64,000 nucleotides of DNA from Pyricularia pennisetigena (Eukaryota; Ascomycota; Sordariomycetes; Magnaporthales; Pyriculariaceae), in contig NW_021940922.1 of assembly GCF_004337985.1 (NCBI RefSeq), positions 1,337,546-1,401,545 of the forward strand, written 5' to 3'. The position numbers and the translations under genes are program-made. Under the pieces are notes generated by a model. The model saw only the letters and a list, made by a program, of their open reading frames with translations. It did not search any database and was not told the DNA's origin. How positions within the stretch are numbered: position 1 is the first letter of the stretch; the number at the start of each line of letters is the position of its first letter. Positions 44,327 to 57,077 of this stretch are shown piece by piece.

Positions 44327-44495
44327 CGTGTTTGCAAAGCGACAAATCGGTCAGGGGATGCAAACTTGAAGTTACGGTAACAATTGAAATGTGAAGATGC
44401 TTAGGTAGCTAGATATCCTTGGATCCTTATAAATAAAGAATGCCTAAAATGACAGCGGCTAATTTTTCTGGCACATCCCCGCAGCCTCCCAATGT

Positions 44496-44549
44496 AACGG
44501 TGCACGGGCCCCTTGTTGACCATGGTCAACAAGTGACCCGTGCACCGTT
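44496..44549. promoter_or_regulatory. 54-bp near-perfect palindrome
   Basis: Arms AACGGTGCACGGG...TTGTTGACC and GGTCAACAA...CCCGTGCACCGTT meet at CCATGG with no loop. 25 of the 27 arm pairs match. It lies 170 bp upstream of the ankyrin gene's ATG. Could be a dimeric factor site, a cruciform, or two abutting transposon ends. Confidence 0.75.
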
Positions 44550-47500
44550 GATTACCACATCCTGTTACGTTGTTAGCCCATTTTGCGCAGAATTTATTGG
44601 ATTGACGATACGAAGTGACGCACACGAACGTACACGTGCAGTCTGCATGAGTGGTAGGAGAGCCATGTATTCAGGTAGGGTGCGCTATCTAGGCTAACGA
44701 GCGTGGCAGCGCTTTTATGGTGTGCACAGCGCTGACTAAGCTCATCTGGTCATGTGATGCCAAGATCTATCTACTGCAACACGAAGAATTTATTTCAACT
44801 GGGCACATAGAATTTCTAGACAGAATTGAATACTTATATCATGCATGCATGGCGACGAGATTGATTCTTAAAAAAACACTTAATTGAGCGAATAACTAGC
44901 CAGAATGCTAGTAGAAACCTCATTAATAGTCTTCGAGTTTGTAAACCTCGTATAAAGGCTCCTCGTAAGGATGGGCACTAGCTATGTGAGTATAACCTGT
45001 CCGGTAGAAATGTAACTTGCGAACGGCATACTTACATCTTCAGCGCTTTAACGGCTGCTTTAATGATTTATTCACCAATACACACCGTTTCGACCCTTGC
45101 CTCTTCCACGTTCTCAAGGTTTCCCACTCGGCCGATGTGAGGGTTGGCGGCGTCACCGGGTCGGAATTGGCCTGTCCCAACGACCGTAAAACAGCACTCG
45201 GAATATTCTTTGTATTTCCCTGCTCCTGCCTGAAATATAGCCTGCTTGCACGCATCGACCGAGCACAACGGAGCGCGGAAAACGAGCCTGAAACGCGTAG
45301 TTGCCATGTTGAAGCCTGCACAAAAACTGAAGGAAACTGGTCGATATTAGGGATTAGCGCTTCGGCTATTGACTATTCAAAGTAGGAACTAACCTGATGT
45401 TTTCGATTTTTCTTTGGCAAGCGACTATGTTAACTGTTTTTTTTTTTCTTCTTCCTTTAACTGTTATGGCACAACCACCTTGAGCCGAAGTCATTGATGC
45501 GCGGGTTTTGATTAGCCAGGTGGTTCGCGTGCACGGATGAAACACGAGAGTGGTGATTGAGGGTTAGAAAGGGCAATCAATCCCGCAATCAACTGAATTT
45601 GAAATCAATCGACGGAACCGGAAGTTAGGGTTAGGTTGTGGTCAAATCGGAATGTTATATTAGAAGGTCTTACGACACAGTTAAAAATACCCAAAATTCG
45701 GCAGAGGATTATGGGGTCAGAATTGATTACGACATTTCGAGCGTGGCTTATAGCGGATTGGAACACTTCTGGAAGCCGAAAGATGCAGGGTGATTTAGGC
45801 CTTGGAACGAGGATTCCATTGGCATGCCTCCTGGGCTGTCGGTGTTGTTGCAAAACGCCCCTGTCGCAAATTGTCACGACCCACTCCTGGAAATCCTTGT
45901 TTTGCTGCACGGAATGCGCCTCCGATGGCTCCTTCTATCTTATAAGTCATCTGCCCATGTTCTAATTGACATTGTCCCGAATTGGGTGCGCTTCAAAAAA
46001 GCCGGTGAGTAAACTAAAGAACAACAGTGAGGGCAGGGGTGGGCATACACTCGTTCGGGCGACTTCTTGCCAAGCGAGACATGCCAGTTGTGGTGCATCG
46101 AAAGGAAGTTGTTTTTAACGCATTAGGCACAAGCCCAATACAGACTTTTCGTTCTAGCATGCTAAATGCCACGACCAGAAGCCCGAAAATTACATAATGG
46201 GGAAGACTGGTCACTGTCACGTATTTCAGCCCCGCCAGGTTTTTGCAGAGCCGTTGGAGATTGCACTCGGCCAAGCCCGTTATGAACCCCGCACCTTCCC
46301 CATATCACCCTTTGCAGCCTGGAAGGTACTGCGATCAATCGCTAACGCGCTTATCTGCCGGTATTTCTGCCCGCCACTCCTTTGCCGCCGTTGCCGGTTC
46401 GCTTCACGGCATCTGTCCGCATTGCCACGGAACAGTGGGTGCCATATTAAATCGCTCCAGGAACGAGTTTGGGTTTCACTTTCAGTCGTTGGAGCTTTGT
46501 TTCCGACGCGAAACAGACGACGGCTGTACAGAAGCATGGGTCAAACAGAGCCTGGCCGACCGGAAAATTTGGTGTCATCTTGCGGCCAAGTTGCAAAAAG
46601 CGATGGGATTTAAGTCTTTTGTGGGGCAGAAGGCGGTTATATTGGCTAGCACTGAAAGCGACGGTAGAAGGTATGGAGGCCGATCGAGAAGAGGGGTTGA
46701 CGATGCGAGCACAATGCTTTGCTCCATATGCAGTCGTATATGGATGGATCATGGGAGGGTTTTGTAATGTCGCAACATGTCACATGGACTCCGGCGATTG
46801 ACATCAGTCTGTCTAAAATAGTGTCCACAATCACAGCGTTGCAAAAGCACTTTAATGAGTTAGAATTTTATAACTCTGACCTGAAGCCTTTCCGGTATTT
46901 AATCCAGTTTTTGTCTAGGATATCGCTAGGCAAGAGGCGCACCATATTAGGCCCGATAGTTGGGTGAGACCGTTTTCCTCGATATAGGGTAAAAACGTGG
47001 GTCGGTCAGTTTTGACTTCAACTCTCATGGTTTTAAAAGGTGAACACTGGCATATCGCGGAATGGAGCTGCTGATCAAGAACTCATATCGATAGAGACCC
47101 AGTAGAGTTCCGAATACTTGTAATCGTATTCGGCATATTCGCGTCGTTAAGGGTCATCGTTCCGCAATACCAGCTGGCCAGCAACATATTAAAACTTTTG
47201 ACAGTGACGTATCCTATCACTGCCTAGGTATACTATTGAAACCAAAAAAAATTCACGGTCAAAATTACGTGATTACGATCCGAGGCACATCGCAAGCGTG
47301 AACGAGAAATGATGTCGAGGTGTAACAGTTTTAGCCCTCATCAGGACGTTCGTAGCCAGGCCGTAATCCAGAAGCGCACATAGATCCGTTACGACGATTT
47401 GGTGACCCGATTCGAGCCAGCTTGAAAGGTACTCCTTACGCGCCTTTTCGAACTCGTTGGCATCGGCATGACCTTTTGGCATGTTTCTGTAACCCAAAAC

Positions 47501-48106
47501 AGGTTTTAATGAAACACAGATAACAGAAGAAAACAGAAAAACAGGGGGAAAGGTAATGATGGTCCAAAGCTTTTTCTTCGTCGAGAGGTGTTAGCAGAGG
47601 GGATATGGAGTTCTACTTTCACACTGAAGCAAATCTACTTAACGGCGTCGGACTCCTGGTGACCTAATCTAGGCCGCCAGCGCTGTTACTTGGAACTGGT
47701 ATTGTTTCAAAATCCGGGTTGTGGGAGTTTGTGGTGCGCCTGGTTGCCTCGTTTTTTCTACGAACTGCAGTGCAGATGTTTGGCGAACCATTTGCGGCTC
47801 AATGCCTTAGAATGAAGCGGCTTTTCCATTAACAAATCGTGCACATGAATAGTGGTGGACTAGTGAATATAAACAGCCATTAACTTGACGCAGCCGGATA
47901 AAGGAGCAAGCCTACCTGGCCACCGTATGCAAAAGGTCAAGCATCCAAGCCTCACTGTCCCACGCTTATGTAGACTTCGTCGAATATGATGCGCTTGATT
48001 CGATGGGCTTATGCGCCCTTCGTTTCTGCGTTATACGGCGAAACAGCATGATCTGGAGTGTCATAACTGTGGCTGATTGATTGACTAACTGCTTAATCCT
48101 TCTAAG
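44550..48106. other. GC-balanced region without a convincing gene
   Basis: Many overlapping frames on both strands (e.g. 46243-46767 plus) but no recognisable domain. Poly-T at 45439. A 69-codon minus ORF from an ATG at 47482 to 47273 (starting MPKGHADANEFEKARKEYL) has coding-like composition but no known family. Could hold decayed or small novel genes. Confidence 0.35.
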
Positions 48107-49381
48107 CTACCTAACATGGAAAAGTCGATGAAACCAGTCGCGCAATTGAACATCCACCCATCGTACAAGTACCCGCAATGATGCAAGTAGCTTGTATATT
48201 TCCTTCAACGACCTGGTGTTTCCAAGGTCGATTGGGCCATACATTTGGTAGTTGTCTCCCTCGTCGCAAAAAAAATAAGCTTCCCAAAAATGGCCGGTGA
48301 TGAGGACAATGGGTAAAGCCTTGACCATGGGCGGCGCTACATGATCCTCGGGCTTGTGGCATGAATCGGTGCAGAGGCTCGGCAACTGGGACCATCTGTA
48401 GAGCAATGAAGCACTCCAGTTCCCGAGCTGGAGTCTTCCCTGGTTCGACAAAGTTTGTGATACTTTGGTTTCGATACTGATGCCGATAGGCTGTTCCAAA
48501 AAATCGTCCACAGAGGTGTGATTGACCATTCTGGTGTGCTTTCGAATTGCATGCCCCAATTCAATGTCTGAATCATCAATGATGAGGAGATAGTCCACCA
48601 TTTTGCTGCCATTCGAGGCATCGTCCGCCGCAATCCCGCTTCGCCATTCAAGCTGGATGCCTGCTGTTGTGGCCCCTACCGCTGTAATGCCGCTATATGG
48701 GGCCGCTGCACGCCTCAAGATTCGTGCATGAACATCAGAGTTCCAGGTAGCTTCATGGCTAAGGTACCTCGCACACCTCTCCGCAGTTTTTTGTATGGCT
48801 TGCAAGTCGTCCAGTTCAATCGCCGCGTCCAGTTTTTTCTTGTCATCCTGCTGCTCAAAATCAGGATCTGGGATAAATCTGTCATCTAAAGTGTTCCTAA
48901 TCAAAGTTTGGATTTGCTTTTTTGCGCCGAGAGGATAGATTGGTGTAGTATTATCATGGATGTCCACAATGTTTTCGTAAAGGCTCAGCATGTCGGGAGG
49001 AAGTGGTGTTTCCGGTTGATTGCCCAAAGACGCGTTGGCGTTGAAAACTTTTCCGAAAAACCTATCTGCTGTTTTCTTCGGAGACCGGAGCCGCCTGGAA
49101 GTTGAGGCATTGGATTGCGATGTAGGTGGAAACGATGACGACTGTGCGCTCTGGAGAGACTGGTTTGATAGAGATGCTGCTCCATCTGTGCGCTGACGTT
49201 TAGAGGGCGATTCCGATCGTGAGGTTCCCGGCGGTGTCGGCATGTCGGAGTCGAAAGCGCGCTTCTTGGCGTTGGGAGATGGATTGTACTTGATGTCGAG
49301 GCCGGTGCTGTCGAGCCAAGTGTGGATTTTGTCGCGCAGGGATGAGAAGCGCAGGTCTGGAAGTGAGGGTTGTCGCTGCAT
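48107..49381 (-). CDS. PD-(D/E)XK nuclease-like fungal protein
   Basis: Single-exon ORF of 424 residues from an ATG. N-terminal ~130 residues are low-complexity, Ser/Pro-rich with basic clusters (KKRAFDSD, SPSKRQR: nuclear-signal-like). The C-terminal half matches the fungal PD-(D/E)XK family of unknown role (Pfam PDDEXK_12-like): KMVDYLLIIDDSD supplies the Asp, ISIETK supplies the E-x-K, followed by LQLGNWSASLLYRW and a C-terminal HFWEAYFFCDEG segment. No stop or frameshift. Such proteins are common in accessory parts of fungal genomes; substrate unknown. It is one of the few intact host-type genes here. Confidence 0.7.
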   Translation of the reverse strand: MQRQPSLPDLRFSSLRDKIHTWLDSTGLDIKYNPSPNAKKRAFDSDMPTPPGTSRSESPSKRQRTDGAASLSNQSLQSAQSSSFPPTSQSNASTSRRLRSPKKTADRFFGKVFNANASLGNQPETPLPPDMLSLYENIVDIHDNTTPIYPLGAKKQIQTLIRNTLDDRFIPDPDFEQQDDKKKLDAAIELDDLQAIQKTAERCARYLSHEATWNSDVHARILRRAAAPYSGITAVGATTAGIQLEWRSGIAADDASNGSKMVDYLLIIDDSDIELGHAIRKHTRMVNHTSVDDFLEQPIGISIETKVSQTLSNQGRLQLGNWSASLLYRWSQLPSLCTDSCHKPEDHVAPPMVKALPIVLITGHFWEAYFFCDEGDNYQMYGPIDLGNTRSLKEIYKLLASLRVLVRWVDVQLRDWFHRLFHVR

Positions 49382-50868
49382 CGCGAAATCGATGTGGGAT
49401 GGAAGGAGGGCAATTGAGGTGCGTTTGTCGGACTAGGCTTCCATTGCCGCAAGTCGTGAATGGAGAGGGTGCTTTGTTGATGCTGCATGCTGACGTGGCG
49501 GCAGAATTGCAGTCGCCGAGTAACGGTAGAAGTGGGGCCGTCTAATTGGCTGCCAGGTAGGGCGGCCGCGCACAGGCCCAAAGCTGGGTTTTCAGAACCC
49601 CGGCTTTTACCTTGTTCTTATTAGCCGAGGTACAAGAAATGCAGGAGAGCAAATGGAAAGACTAAAGAGAAGGGGCGTTGGAACCAGACGCAGAAAGAGA
49701 AGATGGAAGAAAAAGACTGGGACGGAAAATTTGGGCAGCTGGTTGCAACTTGTTTTATTTACCTGTCTTCCAGTGCTTTCCAGTAGCATACGGATTCGTG
49801 CAAAATTGATGTCAGCAGGTAAAAAGAGGGAAACACAACAAAACAAGGATCACTACGGATCCTCAAAGACTGGCTGATCGGCCAAAACTCGCTTAGTTGG
49901 GGTTGGTTCCGGGATCAGATCCCGGCTATGAAAATGCGCGTTTTCTAACTAAATATGAAGGTGGATCCCACCTGATTAATCACGGGATCACCAAAGTCCC
50001 CCTCCTCAGTGTCTGAGGACCCCAAAGAGCACGGAGGACAGTGATACTTAAATGATAAAACTCAACGAAAAAAAAAAGAAAAAAAAAACCCCGAAAACAT
50101 AAAATAAGGAAATAAAAGGAATAAAATCCTTTATTAAAGTGGAGTTCCCAAGTCAAAATGTTAACGTACCAAGGGTGATTTTGGTGTCGTCACTCAGAAC
50201 CCAATAACTCAATAACCTCCTCCTCACTTCCCTCTCCCTCCTCCAATTATTAATGTTTTTTCGTTTTTATAATTATAAATTTCCTCGTCTTTATTTCCAC
50301 GGATCAGGAAGGTCTTCGCCAAATCCATCTTCCTTAACCACCTCCAATTTTCTCCTTCTGCTTTCTTCAACAATTGTTTAACCCACACCAGTTTCTCGGC
50401 CGACTAATTTTTTTCCTTTCTCAATTCTTTAATATAATTGGTAATGGTGTTCAAATTTCCTCCTGTATTTTTGTAACCTCTTTCAGTTTTGTTTAGGTAA
50501 ATTTTATTGGCGCCCACGTCGAGTGACATTTCTTTCGGGTTTTTGCTGTAGGGTGTAAACGGGGTGGAGGATGAAACTTCAACCGATTTCTATTTAACTG
50601 GCGTTGCGGCTGATTTGTTGGCGATAAGTTTAAATGTGTTTGTTTTCCTGAATTTGTTGGGAGGGTTTTCTGATAAAATGTTTGATGTTTTTTTTTTTTT
50701 ACCCTTTTCCTATTCCTTATTCCCATTCCAGTATTTTCGGAATAAAGTGCGGATTATATTTGAAAACAGTTTCACTGTCAGATCCTCCAATTCCTTATTT
50801 ATGTTTATTGTTTCCCAATCGCGTTCGAGTTTTTTAACTATGTCCGGGCTGCCGAATCTGTTGCTATA
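49382..50868. other. Intergenic DNA with short inverted repeats
   Basis: No recognised gene. CCGGGATCAGATCCCGG at 49907-49923 is a perfect 8-bp stem with a 1-base loop, and GGTGGATCCCACC follows at 49961. A-runs lie near 50070. Minus-strand Lys/Glu-rich coding traces at 50200-50860 (e.g. VKKLERDWETININKELEDL) are of unknown origin, and the pogo copy at 50869 inserted into them. Confidence 0.35.
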
Positions 50869-52730
50869 ACGTCGGGTACCCCCTGCTCGGCTCCCCCCCC
50901 CCCTGTTCGGCACCCAAAAATAACTGCACAGCCACGTTTACCTCTCATGTTCTTTTATAAATATCTCGACCAATTATTCACTTTTCGATTTACTTTTTTT
51001 GGTTCTTCATTTTCCGTTTTCCAATAAAGCAATATACCGAAAATCAGCTTATATCTGCAATTAACGACGTTAATAATGGCGATTCAACTGCAAAAACCTC
51101 ACGAAAATGGGGAATACCTAAGTTTACACTTCAAAATCGATTTAAAGGTTTTTAACCTTATAAACAAACACAAAGCCCTTTTCAAAGGCTTTTTACGGAA
51201 CAGGAAAAGCATTTCGCTGATTGGGTATTTACCCAAACAATTTTAGGGCTTCCGCCAACGCATTAAAAATTACGCTTTTTTGCCGAACGAATCTTTAAGC
51301 CGCTGAAGAGATAAAAAACCTTGGAAAACGTTGGATAACCCGTTTTTTGGTTCGTTATCCAATTCTTAAAACCCAAAGGCCCCGTCGAATAGAAAACGCC
51401 CGGGTTAATGGGGCTATTACGGAAATAATTAAATTTTAGTGGCTTTATATTATTAACCCCGTTATTAACGATATTAAACCGGAAAATCGGTGGAATATGG
51501 ATGAAACCGGTATAAGGGAAGGTAAAGGATTTAACGGCCTATTATTAAATTTTAACGGAATTCGGCCGTTACAGCGAAAAAGCCCGGAACGCGTGGTTAG
51601 ACGACTATAATCGAATGGATATTGGTTACGGGTATTACCCTCCCTCCCCTCGTTATATTTAAAGGAAAAAACGTATAATAACAATGGTTTCCCACGGACT
51701 TGAACCTTTTTAATAACTGGTAATTTTATGCAATTGAAAACGGGTGGACAAATAATAAAACTGCTATCGAATGGCTAAAAAAAGTCTTTAATCTGTATAC
51801 TTAACTTAATACTCCTGAAAAGCGGTCATTAGTTTTCGACGGCCAGGGATTATATATAACGGACTAATTTATGTTTCTTTGCTTGCAAAATAATATTTAA
51901 CTTTTATATTTACCCCCTTATTCGTCACACGTTCTCCAACCTTGGATTTATCGGCTTTTGGGCCGTTAAAAGAGGTTTATCGACGTTAATTTGGAGTTAT
52001 TAACCAATTTTGCTGTTCAACAGTTGTTGGAAAACGAAATTTCCTTTTTTGCTATAATATAACCAGATCAAAAGCATTTACAGCAAAAAAATATTCAATT
52101 TAGGTGGCGTATAACGGGTTTATGGCCGGTGAATTTGGTTAAACCACTTTTAAGCCCTTTTTTGTTAGAAAATAGTAACGCCAACGTTATAAAAAATAAA
52201 AATAACGGTTTACAAAAGGATAAAACACCGGAAAATTTAACCCAAAAAATTAACGACCCGTTTTTATTTATTTGGAAAACCCCTAAAACGACCCGAGATA
52301 TTCAACTTCAACTGCAAAAATTCTCCCAATCCAATAAAATTAACGCTATTTTACGTCTTTTATTTGCAAAAGCCCAAAAAAGCTTCAAAACCAAAAATAT
52401 ATTTTTAGCTAACGCGTAACAAAAAATCTATTTTTTCGGAGGCAGAATTGGAGGCAATACGGCCGGCGAAAAAGAAAAAGGGTAATTCCGGATCCAAACG
52501 AGCTTTTGGTAAATAAACAAAATATTATTGGATTGCAGGAAAATAATATAAAAAATTTGGAACTTTTAATTAATGAAAAAAAGGTTAATAAACCGGAACA
52601 ACCTGAAAACGATTGTATTTTTGTGCGTTGATAGTTTTATATTTAAATTAGTTTATAAAAGTAGGTATTTCGTTGTTGGATTTTTAGGTGTGGCCAACAG
52701 GGGGGGTGGCCATCAGGAGGTACCCGACGT
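50869..52730 (+). mobile_element. pogo/Fot1-type transposon P1, degraded copy (1862 bp)
   Basis: TA at 50867-50868 and 52731-52732. Termini ACGTCGGGTACC... and ...GGTACCCGACGT. The interior is a diverged copy of the intact P2 at 55262. Transposase segments are recognisable (NRWNMDETGIREGKG near 51490; the tail 52129-52419 is ~65% identical to P2 by eye) but full of stops and frame breaks. Much more AT-rich than P2, consistent with RIP on one copy. Non-autonomous now. Confidence 0.82.
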
Positions 52731-52732
52731 TA

Positions 52733-54435
52733 CTGCAAACAGTGCCTGGAGCAGTTTTTTGTTCAAGTGCTAATTAACGGACGAATCGCTTTATTAGCCG
52801 CGATGCTGTTCCCAGCCCATTCCTCTGGACCAAAGCCGGCTTATCCTCCCGTCCCAGGTCTTGGAGTTCATAGATAAAAAGATCAAATTTGACATGCAGA
52901 ATTATGACAGGCTTCCGGACTACATTTTTAAGTGCACCAGATGTCATGTTCATGCCTGCAACGATGTCGGTTCAAAAACCCACACTGCATGGTTGTAGCG
53001 ATTTTACGCACCTGGGTGGTGAGGGTTGTTTACGAAAGACCGGTTCCAAATTCAGTTCTCCCGAGATTTGGCATGTGAAACATCGAAAGCTGTACTCAAT
53101 GAAACTGCTACATTAGCCCTGTCTACATCTTTGCATTTACTATGATGTGAGGGTAAAGATAGGCTCTCCTGTACTGTGCAGATAAGGACCGGTTAGTACA
53201 CAGTGAAGGTAGTTATTTTAGGATTGCAAGGCTTTTTCCCAGATACGCAAGGCGATGCGTTCCGAAACATCATAAGTGGACCGACCAGGTGATCGCCGTT
53301 CAGGCGGAAGAAGCGCAATCTATTGAGGGCTGTAGGGCAGAATGACAGCACACGTTGATTGCAATTGCCAGTGTACCGAAATGGGTGGCTAATGTTCATC
53401 AAGGAGCGGGGAAGCAGCCAATAAGCAAAAGCTGCAACACATGTGAAGAACACATGGATCACCGAGGAGATCCCATACTATGTTAAATCTTTGAACGGTG
53501 AGGTGGCATATGGGTCACAAGAGCTGTGTAGCCTCCAAATTTGCCCAACAGCCTACCCAAAGCCCTGTTAAGCAGAAGACCCAATTGGAATGAGGCCGAT
53601 GCATTTTATCTGACCCAAACCCTAGTTTGGCTCATCTTTGAAGTCCTCAGCACGTTCTGCCGTGTCAAAACTCCCGTGCGTTGATACCGCCGCGTGCATA
53701 CTCGTCTTCAACCCGGTAAAATGCCGTAGGTGCCACTCGACTTGGTTGTTAATCTTGTGTTCACAACTAACGGTGAATGATTTGAGCAGTTTTGCCTCTA
53801 AAATGACACCGATAGAGGTATAGATAGAAAAAGAAAGACCATGAACCCCCAGCAATGGATCGGGAGACGGGAGGTTAAAGAGGATAGATTAAGCACATAG
53901 TTACACATGCACGGCGGCACCCCATACACCATAATATTTGCTACGTGTTCATTCCACATTTTAGTCTTTGCGGCCAGCACCACAACCCTAATTTCATTGG
54001 GGAGTCTTCTTCCAATAGTTTTTATTTCATTACCGTTTTTATGACTGGGTGTGGTTTTGTTAGGCCCGTTTTGTCGACCCAGGTTTTGGCCAGCTCAGGT
54101 TGGCCTCACTTGGCGTTTCCCCTCGTTTGTACCGCCACCATTTTGCACTGCCGACTGCACCCGTTTGTTTTTAGTTGGTGCTGAACAAACTCTCACTATA
54201 CCTTCAGATTTTTCCACTGCCATCTCTCAGCACAGTCTTTTATCTTTCAATTTCTATTTCCAACCATCGTTATTTCTCTTGCCCGACCTTCCTCCACTAC
54301 AATTTGCCATACCTTGTTAACCGCGTTCTTTCTTTACCACCTTTATCCTGCTCTAATGCTTCACTTTCCTTTCCTTTTTATTATTCTTTTGTTTCCTTTC
54401 TTACTGATCATTAACCCGTATAAACTCGGACTAAA
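52733..54435. other. Intergenic DNA upstream of the DUF6606-type relic
   Basis: Short frames on both strands without identifiable domains. From ~54180 to 54420 the plus strand is strongly pyrimidine-rich, typical of fungal promoters just before the relic at 54436. Confidence 0.35.
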
Positions 54436-55261
54436 TTGCCCGACTTTCAACTAACTGGTGCACGCACGGAGTTTGGAACCCCAACACGCCCTATTTGGGG
54501 CTTGTCCCAATCCATTATATCGAAAATTAAAGCCAGTGCCGAACTGGCTCTGGATAATTTGCTCTACTTGGTTTATCATGTTTTTTTACCCCCAAAGCTC
54601 CCTAGCGGTGATAATTGTTCTGCTAAAAAGGATGCCGCCATACTTTCGACCGTCCAGGATGCGCTCGTCGATTTTACGGACTGCGTTCCGCAAAATCAAC
54701 GTGCAGTGGTGGCATTTGTGGCCAGCATGGTGCAGGTAACGATTAATATTCGATCCCAAAGCACTGTTTACCTTAATAAGGGCGAGCTCAATATAACCCT
54801 TTTCGATATGGTAAACGGAAAACTAGGTATATTCCGAAACCATTTTTTATTTCGAAATTGCCCTTATATTTTATTATATTGGTTAAGAAACTTCCATTAA
54901 CTTTTATTTTATATAATCGCAATAGGATTTGTGGCACTCCATATCGTCAAACAGAATGCTGGCGTTATAATAACCAAAAATATGGATAGGATGCAGCTCG
55001 ATCTTTTTAAGCTGTCCCCATTCGACAAATATACAATAAAATCCCCCGGGAAGCTTCGGCGTTATTTCCCAAGTGTTGCAATTGACCTGTGTATAAAGGA
55101 TTTTGCCAGCAAAACTGACTTCGTCTCGTCGATTTGCTCCATACTTTACAAGCTGGCATCTTCCATAACACCTGGTTCCCAGCCCAAAATCAAAAAAGCA
55201 GGGCAATATTATAATAAACAGCGCGACACCCCCAGCCCGCACCATATAACAAAGTTTATTA

Positions 55262-55303
55262 ACGTTGGGCTCCACATCTCCGACCCCCCTAAAGTCCGGC
55301 CCC
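55262..55303 (+). repeat. P2 left terminal inverted repeat
   Basis: 42 bp, exact inverted match of 57078-57119. Contains GACCCCCCTAAAGTCCGG. Confidence 0.9.
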
Positions 55304-55412
55304 TAAAAATATCTACTCAGCCACGTCAACCCTTTGTTTTATTTTATAAATATCTAGACGAATTTTTCACTTTAGAACTTGCATTTTGAAGATTCTTGCT
55401 CCAAACTTTCCA

Positions 55413-57020
55413 ATGAAACAGTACACTGAAAATCAGCTTCTTGCTGCCATTTCTGACATAAGAAATGGCAAATCAGTTCACAAAACCTCGCAAAAATGGG
55501 GTATTCCTCGGAGTACCCTTCACGATCGTTTAAAGGGGGCCCAGTCAATTCAACAAGCGAAAAGATTTTGTCAAAGGCTTTCACAGGAGCAGGAGACCTA
55601 TTTGGCAGATTGGGTACTTGCGCAGGCCGCGTTAGGCCTTCCGCCAACGCATCAAGAACTACGCTATTTTGCGGAACGAATTCTTCAGGCCGCCGGAGAA
55701 AGAAAAAGCCTTGGGAAACATTGGGTTAGCCGTTTTATAGCCCGATATCCAATTTTGAAAACCCAAAGGCCCCGGCGAATAGAAAATGCCCGGGTTAATG
55801 GGGCTACAACCGAGGTAATTAAATCTTGGTGGTCCTATTTGAAAAATCCCGTTATCGATACTATAAAACCGGCCAACCGTTGGAATATGGACGAAACAGG
55901 TATAATGGAAGGCAAAGGATCTAATGGCCTGGTGTTAGGGCGTAATAAAATCCGGCCATTACAGCGAAAAGAGCCTGGAACGCGGGGTTGGACGAGCATA
56001 ATCGAATGTGTATCAGCTACGGGGGCTGTTATACCTCCCCTCGTTATATTTAAGGGGAAAAACGTACAGCAACAATGGTTTCCAGCTGATTTAAGTCCTT
56101 TCGATACCTGGCAATTTCATGCAACAGAAAACGGGTGGACAAATAATGAAACAGGTATCGAATGGTTAAAAAAGGTGTTTATTCCAAATACCCAACCTTT
56201 AACTCCTGAAAAGCGTTTATTAGTTCTCGACGGCCACGGATCACACGTCAGCGACGAGTTTATGCTTGTTTGCCTCCAAAATAATATTCAGCTTTTATAT
56301 TTACCTCCTCATTCGTCGCACGTTCTTCAACCGTTGGATTTATCGGTTTTTGGGCCGTTAAAGGAAGCTTATCGACGTCACCTGGGATTTGTAAACCAGT
56401 TTTGCTGTTCAACGGTTGTTGGGAAACGAAACTTTCTACTTTGCTATCGAAAAGCCAGATCAAAAGCATTTATAGCAAAAACCATTCAATCTGGTTGGCG
56501 TACGACGGGGTTATGGCCGGTGAACTTGGCAAAACCACTTTTAAACCCGTTTTTATTAGAAAATAGCAACGCCAACGTCGAAAAAGGTAGAAATAACGGC
56601 TTCCAAAGGGATAAAACACCGGAAAGCCCAAACCAAAAAATTAACGACCAATCTTTACTTATTTGGAAAACCCCTAAAACGACCCGAGATATTCGACTTC
56701 AACTACAGGAAATTTCCCGGTCCGAAAAAAGTAACGCCACTTCACGGCTTTTGTTTGCAAAAGTCCAAAAAAGCTTCGAAACCAAGGATATCTTATTGGC
56801 TGAAGCTCAGCAAAAAATCAGTTTGTTAAAAGCAAAATTGGAGGCGGTACGGCCGGTCAAAAGGAAAAGGGTAATTCCGGATCCCAACGAGCTTTTGGTC
56901 AGCAAAAAAAACGTTTATGAAGCACAGGAAAATAATAGGGACTGTTTAGAGGATTTGAACGATGGAGAAGAGGTTAGCGAACCGGGAGAGCCTGACAATG
57001 ATTGTATTATTGTGCGTTGA
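55413..57020 (+). CDS. pogo/Fot1-like DDE transposase, intact
   Basis: 535 residues from the ATG at 55413 (an upstream TTG extends the frame by nine codons but is unlikely to start it). N-terminal psq-type helix-turn-helix (QLLAAISDIRNGKSVHKTSQ, WGIPRSTLHDRL) and CENP-B-type second HTH (GKHWVSRFIARYP). DDE core: WNMDETGIMEGKG (first Asp), LVLDGHGSHVSDEF (second), LQPLDLSVFGPLK (third acidic position). A C-terminal coiled segment (AEAQQKISLLKAKLEAV) and an acidic tail end the protein. All catalytic residues are present, so it could mobilise P2 and perhaps P1-type ends, whose terminal sequences are related but diverged. It would act in the nucleus and target TA. Confidence 0.92.
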   Translation: MKQYTENQLLAAISDIRNGKSVHKTSQKWGIPRSTLHDRLKGAQSIQQAKRFCQRLSQEQETYLADWVLAQAALGLPPTHQELRYFAERILQAAGERKSLGKHWVSRFIARYPILKTQRPRRIENARVNGATTEVIKSWWSYLKNPVIDTIKPANRWNMDETGIMEGKGSNGLVLGRNKIRPLQRKEPGTRGWTSIIECVSATGAVIPPLVIFKGKNVQQQWFPADLSPFDTWQFHATENGWTNNETGIEWLKKVFIPNTQPLTPEKRLLVLDGHGSHVSDEFMLVCLQNNIQLLYLPPHSSHVLQPLDLSVFGPLKEAYRRHLGFVNQFCCSTVVGKRNFLLCYRKARSKAFIAKTIQSGWRTTGLWPVNLAKPLLNPFLLENSNANVEKGRNNGFQRDKTPESPNQKINDQSLLIWKTPKTTRDIRLQLQEISRSEKSNATSRLLFAKVQKSFETKDILLAEAQQKISLLKAKLEAVRPVKRKRVIPDPNELLVSKKNVYEAQENNRDCLEDLNDGEEVSEPGEPDNDCIIVR

Positions 57021-57077
57021 TAGGTTTACATTTAAATCGGTTTATAAAAGGGGTATTTCGTCGTTACATTTTTCAAG

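Noticed and set aside
45017..46767. Several 80-170-codon ORFs on both strands
   Set aside because: Overlapping in all frames, no domain, no consistent intron structure; treated as chance frames in GC-balanced DNA.
55386..55412. TTG start for the P2 transposase
   Set aside because: A proper ATG follows nine codons later and the conserved HTH begins after it.
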